The position numbers and the translations under genes were made by a program. Below, in pieces: positions 9,682 through 18,600 of a DNA stretch of 31,182 nt. Origin of the DNA: Zelonia costaricensis (taxonomy: Eukaryota; Euglenozoa; Kinetoplastea; Trypanosomatida; Trypanosomatidae); contig JASAOO010003237.1 of the NCBI GenBank assembly GCA_030849075.1, positions 1-31,182 on the forward strand, in the 5' to 3' direction. Under the pieces are notes generated by a model that did not search any database, was not told where the DNA came from, and saw only the letters and a program-made list of their open reading frames with translations. Every line of letters starts with the position of its first letter. The stretch's first letter is position 1.

Positions 9682-12600
9682 ATGGAGCAAGCGGCAAAGC
9701 TGACGCCGACGGATGCGCCGCTGTTGTGCCTCGTGTGCACGGCATCGGCGTGCGGCAGCCTCCTCATCGCCACGCTCAACGTGACACTCGGCACGACCCT
9801 CGCTGAGGTGCGCAGCGTGCTCACGTCCCTCGCCGCCGGCGGCGACGGCGGACCGGCGGCAGTGAGGGCACCACCCAGCAACGTCACGGCGCAGCAGGCC
9901 AACGCCATCCTCGCCTCCCCGCTGCACCCCTTCGACTTCACAGAGACGTTCAGCTTCGTGCACGGCGGCGGCTGCCGCGCCTTTACACGTGCGCAGGAGT
10001 CGGCGCTGCGCCTGGAGGAGGCGCTGCCCCGCTACCCCCGCTTCGGCGTCCCGCCTGCGTGTCTGCCGGGCACGGCTTCGGCGCCAGGCAGTGGCAGTGC
10101 GGCTGCGGCCAACACGGCCCCCAACGCAGCGAGCAGCGGCGCCCTCTCCTCAAGCACGGCCGCCGCGATGGTGGCGAACAGCGGCCCCCTCGCCCCGCGC
10201 CGGCGCGTCTGTGCGAGCAGCTGCACGCGCTGGCTGCCCGACGCCGCCCCGCCACTGGCTGTTGTGGCCCACCCGCGGAAGCCCCGGCAACGGCGGCGCG
10301 CGTCTGCCTTGTCAGAGCCCACGCCGCAGCAGCGGCGCTACGCCCTGGCCGCGCTCTTCGTCTCACCCGGCGACCGTGCAGAGGGCGGCCTGCGTGTCGA
10401 GCGCGTCGTCGCAGAGCGGCTGCAGCTGCAGCTCCCGGACCCACGCCGCCCCTCCGGCGTGGCGGGCGGCGGCCTTTTCCAGCCCGTGGCGCTGGGGGCG
10501 CACTACGGGCGGCCCTTCCGCGTCGAGACGTGGTGCGCGACCGTCACGCGGTGGAACGGCAACACCGAGGACCTGCTCGGCCGCACCCTCCTGCACGAGG
10601 CCGCGCAGGTGGGCAACGAGGCGGCTGCGCGCTTTCTCCTAGCCCAGCCCTACATCGCCGTAGATGCAGCGGAGCGGCAGTCGGGCAACACGGCGCTGCA
10701 CCTCGCCGTCCAGGGCAACCACGCCGCGGTGGTGCGCATGCTGCTCGAAGAGGGCGGCGCCAACCCGCTGCTGGCGAACCGCGTCGGCGACACCCCGCTT
10801 CACGTGGCGCTGCTGCGGCGCCGTGCGGTGCTGGTCGGGTTGATGTGCGCACGTCTCCGCACCCTGCAGGTGCCGTCCTCCGCCCTCCAGGACGAGGGCC
10901 TGCGCAACGCGACGGGGCACACGCCCGCCGCCCTCTTCCGCCTCTTCTCGCCCTCGCTGGCGGACCTGTGCCGGGACGGGGCGAGCCTGGCCGCCGTCAA
11001 GGCCCTCGTGCAGCACTACTTCTTCTCCGCCGACGCCATCACTGCACGCGATGCCATTTGCGGGCAGAGCGTGCTGCACGCCGCGGCGGCAGGGGCGAGT
11101 GTGGACGTGGTGCGCTATCTCGCCGAGGAGCTCGGGCTAGCCGCGCTGTTCGCCGCCCCGCCATCGCCGTCGTCCGCCGGCGGTGGCGGAGCGCTGCTGT
11201 ACGACTTCCGCCGACAGACGCCCCTGCACGTCGCGGTGGCCAGCGGGGCCCCGGCGTGTGTGCAGTACCTGCTCACGCAGCTGCCCGCCTTCTGCCTCAC
11301 GGAGCCCGATGTGAACGGGTGCACGCCGCTTTTGCTCGCCCTCAAGGCGCGGCGGTGGCGGGTGGTGGAGCTGCTGTTGGCGCAGTGCCCGCCGGGCTCA
11401 CTGGCGGCGGCCGCGCAGGATCGCGCCGGATTCACGGCCCTGCACTTCGCGTGCGGCCTGGGCATGACGCGTGTTGTGGCAACCCTGCTGCAGCACCACG
11501 GGGCCGTCGTGACGCAGCGCTCCACTACGACGACCCCGACTCCTGCACCCCCCTCCGCCGCCCCGTCGCCGTCGGCGGTGATCGCTGCCGACGCGCAGTG
11601 GGGCCCGCACTGGGAGAACACAGCCCTCGTGCGGCACAGCGCCCTGCGTGGCCGTCTGCGTGCCCTCGAGGAGCGCGAGATGAAGCGGCAGACGCAGCGA
11701 CTTCACGCAGCGGCTGCCGCCTCCCCTTCTCCGCCTGGCGGCATCCCCCACGCCACGCACAGTGGCGGCATGGGTGGCCCGCTTGCGGAGGACGTGGATG
11801 CCGTGGCGGCGGTCAAGGCGGCACGCGAGTATCCCTACGGCGGGGCCCGGCGCGGCTACACCCCACTGCGCTGCCTGCTCCTCTTCGCCAGCCACGCTCG
11901 CCGCGGCCCGGGCGGTGTTCCGGCGGACTTGCTGCGGCTGCTGTGCGACTACGGCGCCCTGTCCGCCGAGGCCATCGACGACGTCCGCGACCTTCTCTTC
12001 TTCCTGCACCTGCACCGCGCCGACGCCGCCGTGGAGCCGCTCCTCTCGCACGTGCTGGAGCGCTGCCCGGCTGCCGTGCTGGCGCGGCTGCAGCGCGAGA
12101 ACGCGCTGCTCTGCCGCTTCTGCGCCGTCCACGACGCGGTCGGGGTGCGGTGGTGTGTGGAGCAGCGACTGTGCGATGTGCAGGCACGGTCTGGCAACCC
12201 GCTGGTTGCCTGTGCCGCCGCCAACGACGCCGCCGCCGCCGCCTTTCTCCTGCAGTGTGCCGGCGCGAGTGTCGGCGGCGTGGGTGGTGGCAGTGCGTCC
12301 GAGCTGCCGCTGGCCGTCGCGTTGCGCGCCGGTCACGTTGAGGTGGCGCAGGTGCTGATCCTCAGCGGCGCACCGCTCTCTACTCGGGACGGCTCGTGGT
12401 CGGCGCTCCAGCAGGCGACGAGCTCCAACTTGGAGAGTGTGGTGCGTGGCCTGCTCGGCACCGCGGCTGCGTCCTCGCCCGACGTGGCGCGCGTGCTGCT
12501 CAATACGTTGCAGGGGCTCGTCTACGCTGGCCCGGCGCGGCGCACGCAGCAGTCCCGCCTCGCCCTCTACCTCGCGCGCGCCTGCGACCCGCTCGCGTGC

Positions 12601-15600
12601 GACGTGCACGTCGCCGAGCTGCTGCACCTCTCCGCCGCCGTCGGCTGCTATGACGTGACGGCGGCTCTCGTGGAGCGGGCGATGGCGCTGCCCACGACGG
12701 TCTGGGCGGAGCTGCTCGCTACGGCGCCGCCGCCGCCACCGGCGCGGCCGACGGCGCTGGTGGAGCCTACGCTGGTGCCGCTCACCATCAAGGCCCCACG
12801 ACTGCTGCCAAACCCGTACACGGGCCGCGGCGGTCTCTACCGGCCGCCAAAGCCGTTCCAGCGCCTCGTCGTACCCACTGTGCGCCGCGCCGTGGCGGAG
12901 TCGCTCCTGCACCGCGTGAAGGTGCGCGACGTGTACAGCTTTGCCGTCGCAGCGGGGCAGCTGGACCTGGTCGAGTCCCTGCGCTACGGCCTCCACCTCC
13001 CGCCGTGGTCGGTGTGCGACGTGCGGGGGTGGACCGTGACGGACTACGCCATGACCCGCGGCGGCGGCGGCCGCACGGCGCTGGTGGCGCTCTTCGTGGC
13101 CTCGGGCATCCCCCCCGCGCGGCGGCATGGGCGCCGCCTGCTGATAGGGCGCGGCGATGACGCGCTGTGGACGGCCGTGCACGACGCGCAGCATCAGCGA
13201 CGCAAGGCAGCGGCAGCGCACCAGGCCGCCGTGGACGGCTTGCGCGACGAGGGCGAAGCGGCGGCGGCGCAGACGCGGTACGCGGCGGCGTGCTCGCTGG
13301 GCCTCGTCGCCGACACCCTCACGAGTCTGGTCGAGTCGAACGCCGAGGGCATCGCGAGCCGCCGCGTGCCGCTCCTGCGCAGCGTACTCGACGCGTTTGT
13401 GGAGGCGCACCACCTTCCAGACTTGCGTCGCGTGCCGTGTGCGTGGCTTGGCCGGGTCGTGGTGGCCTGCGCGGCGGAAGGGCGGCTGGAGGTGCTGCAG
13501 CTGCTGCGTGAGCACTACCGCGTTGACCTGGTGCAAGAGTGGGCGCCGGACAGCGGCGCGCCCGGCTCCAGCACGCTGCCTACCCCTTTGCTGGCGGCGG
13601 TGCACGCGGGCCACACGAGCGTCGTCGCATACCTCGTGAAGGCAGGCGTCGCCGTCCACGCGCGGAGCAGCCTGACCGCTGCCATGGCGGCGCACGTGCC
13701 GCTCAAGAACATTCAAACCTCGACCATTACGCCGCTGGCGCTGACGGCGTGGAGGGGCGACTGCGTCATGCTCCGCTTGCTGCTGGCCGCCTCCCCGCCC
13801 CTGCGGCCGGAGGACACCGAGGAGGAGCCCGGGCGGAGTGTCGGGGATGCCTTGGGCGGGCTGGTGCGCAGCTCTCGCCCTGGCGTGCACCGCGAGGCTG
13901 AGGTGGCCCTCGCCGACGCCGTCCGCGCGCTTGCCACGGCGGGGCACCCGCTGCGGTTTGCGGGCACGGTGCGCGTCGCTGCGGCGAAGGGGCTCGTGGC
14001 GGTGGCGCAAGCGCTGGTGGAGTGCTACGGCGGAGCCGCCGTCCTCGCTGACCTCGTCGCAGGAGGCAGCAGCAGCAGCGGCGGCGGCGGCACTGCAGAC
14101 GTCAGCGAGGAAGAGGAGGAGGAGGCGGACGAGGATGAGGGCGCTACGGCAGGGGTGGGTGCTGGTGCCCCACTACGCGGCCGCCGCGACCCGCTCACCG
14201 CGCTGGCGTACTTCGCCGCAGATGCGCGTCTCGTGCCGACGCTGCGCGCGCTGCTGGTGGAGCGGCTCGTGGACGAGTATCAGCTGGAGACGTGGAAGCT
14301 GACGACTCTCGCCGCGCGGCTGCAGGCGCTGCACGCGGGCGGCCGTCGCGGGGCGCGGGTGACGGCAGCGGCGGTGGACCACGCGTTGCGGCGCGGCTGC
14401 GCGGACGGCGCGGTGCTGCTCCTTGCGCTCGGGCTCGTGGGCCGCGGTGTGGTGCCGGCGCCGCGTCCGGTGCGGGCGGGCAGCGGGGCGATCGCAGCCC
14501 CGACGCTCTCTCTCTGCCTCCACCTCAAGTGCGTGCTGCGTCTCTGGCACGTGCGGCAACGGCAGTACCAGTCCTACACCCCGCTGCACGCCGCCGCGGA
14601 GCTGGGCCACGGCGACGTGGTTGACGCGCTGACGGCGGAGATGCAGGGGCTGCACCTCCCCGCCGTCGACCTCACGAGCGCGGCGGCGCCGCCGCCCCGG
14701 GCCACGGCGGCCACCGTCACGGCGCCGTCACTTTACGCCCTCGCCGCGACGCACCCCGACGGCTGGTCGTGGCTCCCGTGCTTCGAGCGCATCGAGCTCG
14801 TCGTGGACCCGCGCGCGCTCTTCGTGGCGGCACGCGACGTGCTGGCCCTCGTCTTCAGCGGCTTTGGCGTCACGCAGGCTGTTGACCGGGTGTGCCGGCG
14901 CGCCGCTCAGCACAAGCTGCTCGGGGACGTGTTCGACGTGTTCGACAGCGCCGACCCGCTGCCCGCGGCCTCGGCCGGGCAGAGCGCGGCACTCGTCCTC
15001 GTCCCTGTTCAAAACCCTGGCCAAGACCACCGCAACGGTGGCGCCACCGGCGGACCTGGTCACGCCCCGCCGGCGACGCGTGGCTGTGCGGTGTCGGCGG
15101 CGTTTGTGGCTCGCCAGCTGCAGCGCCGGCCGTCCTCCTTTTTCTTGGCCGGCGGCACCTACCTTCTCACGAGTGCGACGTCGCTGACGTGTGCGATTGC
15201 GGCGGGCAGCCTGGAGTGGGTGCAGTACCTCGCCGTGCACGGGCCGGCCCTCGTCTACCACCGCGCCACCGCGACGCGCGTGTCGACGGCGGCGGAGCGG
15301 CGCGCTGCCGCAGCGACGGAGGCGGCATCGCAGCGGGCGGCCGTGGCGGCGGGGCAGCGGCGCCGGCCGTGGCAGCCGCACGAGGCGAAGCGCAAGAGCG
15401 GGCGGCGTGCGCGACACCGGCGCCATCACTGCCCTAGCGGGGGCGGCGCGGGGTCGCGTGGCGCTGGCGGCTGTGGCGGTGGCGCGCCGGTCCCGCTGAG
15501 CGGGGACGTGTGCCGCATGGACGCGCTGACGCTCTGCATGGCGATGCTGGCGGAGGCGCACCTGGACCGGCGCGGCGGCGGCTCGGTGGCGCAGACGTAC

Positions 15601-18600
15601 GAGGACATGCTGGTGTACCTGCTCGCCTGGCCAGGCGCCACGCCGCGCCGCGAGACGGTGAACATGCTGGCCATCGCAGCGGCCTCACTGCGTCGCTGGG
15701 CGCTCCTTGTCGCCATCATGCAGCATGCAGACCGCCTCTACGCGGCGGGGCTGCTGGCCGGCGACGCGAGCCAGGACCCCGCGGCGGGCAAGCCGCAGCC
15801 GTCTACGGCGGCGCCGCCGCGGTACTTTTTCCCGCTGCTGCCAGAGGAGCTGCCGCCGGTGCTGGCCCATGTCATTGGGTCCAACCGCTACGTGATGCAC
15901 GCGGTGGCCCGGCACGCCCCGAAGCCGGTGCTCATCGAAGTCGCGCGGCACTGCCAGCGCAGCGACGTCGAGGCAGCTGCCGACGCGCGCGGGTGCACGA
16001 GCGTCTATCACGCGCTGCACCACCGGCAGCTCACCGTGCTCGAAACCTTCGTAGCGCTGCGGGTGCCGATGAGCCAGCCCTGCCGCACTCGACCGTGCCA
16101 GACGCCACTGATGGTGGCCGCCGCGCGCGGGCGCACGACTGCCGTGACGGCGCTCACCAGGCCGCACCGCGTCAACCAGCGCGACCGCGAGGGACGCACA
16201 CCGCTGATGCTCGCCGCCGCCCACGGCCACCGCGCGACGGTGGAGGCGCTGCTGGCGGCCAACGCGGATGTGTCGCTGGTGGACTCGTGCGGCCGCACCG
16301 CCGTGATGCTGGCTGTCCTCGGCGGCTTCGACGACCTGGCCATGCAACTCGTGCAGAACTTCTGCCACGCCGGCGACCTCGTCTCGTCGCAGACGTCTGT
16401 CCTGCACTGCGCGGCGGTGGGCGGGTGCTGGCGCAGCGCGGCGGCGGCGCTGAAGCTGGCGGTGCCGCACGACGCGCAGCTCATGGGTGGCCGTGCGGAG
16501 GCGACTGCCCTGCTGGCGCTGCGCGAGGACGTGGACGGGCACACCCCGCTGCACCTCGCGCACGCTTTCGGCAGCGCGCGGGTGCTGCACGAGCTGCTGC
16601 AGGTCCTCTTCCACTACTGCGGCGACGGCGGCACGGCTCACGCGCTGCTGGCGCGGCTCGGCAGCGGAAGCAGCAACATGGACGCCGGCGGCGGCTCGGT
16701 GGAGAAGCGGCTGCTGCTGTGCGACTCAACTCTGACGCGGTACGGCTGGCTGAGCGGGGTGCTGGAGGTGAATGCCGCACTTGTGGAGAAGGTGCGTGCC
16801 ACGTACGCGGACAGTCCGGCCGCACACGGCATGCAGCCCGGCGCGCTGCTCTTCGCCCCGGTCACGCCCTCGCTGCGGAGCGCCGAGTCGCTGCTGCGGT
16901 GGTGCGTGCAGGCGGGTAACACGGTGGGGCTGCGCGTGCTGGCGGACTACAACGTGGCCGACGACTGCGGCGCCTTGCACCTGGCGGCCTCCAGCGGTGC
17001 GGTGGGCGTCGTGGAGCTGCTCGTGCAGCTCGAGATGAGCGACCCGTCCGTGCCGGACGCGCAGACGGGCCGCTACGCGTTCGAGTGGGCCGCGCTGTAC
17101 CAGCACACGGCCTGCGCGGCGTTCCTGCTGACAAACACGGTGCTGGACCTGACGTCCATGCTGCGTGACTGCGAGGCGGCCGCGGAGGAGGGGGGAGGCG
17201 ACGCCGTGGGTGCCTCGGCGATGGATGACGGGAAGTGGGCCAGTCGCTTCCTGGACGGCAGCGGGGACGAGGAGCGCACCGGCGGCGCTCCCCGCGAGGC
17301 TGAAGGGGCGGCAGGGCTGTCTGTGCCCCTCTTCCACGTCATGGCCGGCCACTGTGGTGGGCAGCTGCTCGTGCAGTTTGTGGAGCAAGCCCTGCAGACG
17401 GCTGCGCGCACGTTCGTGCCGCTCCCCTCTGCCTGGCGAGGCGGCAGCGGCGGTGACAGTGGTGGTGGCGGCGGCGCGAGCGGGGAGCAGAGTGGGGCGG
17501 AGGTGCTCAGCCTGACGCTGTACCGCGCCCTGCAGCGGCCGGCGGGCTTGTCGCAGCTCACACCGCTCGAGTACGCCGTGGCTGTCGGCGACCCCGCCGC
17601 GGTGCTGCGCACGGCGCAGGTGTTGCAGCGGCTGCAGGAGACCGCCGACGCGCTGAGGCCGGCGCAGCCTTCGCTGTCGACGGCGGCGTTTGCGTCCGTG
17701 TTGGCGCCCCGGCCCGCGAGCGGGGCTGCAGCTGCCGCCCCGAGCGCCGCGTGGGGTGGCGGAGGCGGAGCGGTGGCGGCGGCGGCGGCGCCTGCACCCA
17801 GCGCGGGCGCGATCTACGTCTCCCGCGCGTTCCTGGAGTGGGTGCCGACGCTCAGCCCTGCTGTGCGCACCGTTCTCTTCGACGTCCTGGGCATCTGGGA
17901 GGCCGCCAGCGTCGCGGGCTTTGAGGCCCCAGCGGCGGCAGCGGAGGGCCGTGCGGCCGCGAACGGCGGAGTGCCGGCGTCGCCGTCACAACCGTCGCAC
18001 CCGACCGCGACCGCCTCCCGCCGCCTACGCTTCGGCGATGTGCGCCTGCTCGGCCTCCACGTCCTGCAGCAAGATGACTACTGCGCCGAGGTGCTGCACG
18101 GCGTCTTCTCACCCGACCACGAGCGCGAGGTGCTGCGGCTGCTGCTGCAGAGCTTCCCCTGCAAGATCCGCTACGAGCCGGAGTCGTACCGCCAGTGCAG
18201 CTTCGCGATGCAGACGCAGCTGCTGCGCTGGCTTGGCACGTCGCTCGTGCTGAGCACGTACGACGCCCCAGCGCCCTGCGGCATCCCAACCAGCTCGTGG
18301 GCCGCCACCGCCGCCGCCGCTGCTGCTGCTGCGTCACCGGGTGGGGCGACAAGGGTCGACGGCGTCGACACCATCGAGGTGCAGGTAGTGCAGCACCGCG
18401 GCGAGCAGTACGTTGACCTTGCCGGCACCGCCCTTGCCCACTCCCTCTACGTGTCCACGGTGCAGCACGCGCTCGTGGTGCCAGACGTGATGGCGTCGCT
18501 GCCGCGCACCCTGCGTGATCAGCGCGAGGCGTGGCGAGCCGCCCTGACGGCCCTGACCACCCGCGCGACGCGGCTTCTGCAGCGCCAAGCCCATCCCGTG

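Noticed and set aside
11398..14010. Antisense open frame of about 870 codons inside the giant ankyrin gene
   Set aside because: The + strand frame carries clear ankyrin repeats. Extreme G/C third-position bias removes stop codons from antisense frames, and the antisense translation is Arg/His/Ala/Gly-rich with no domain pattern.
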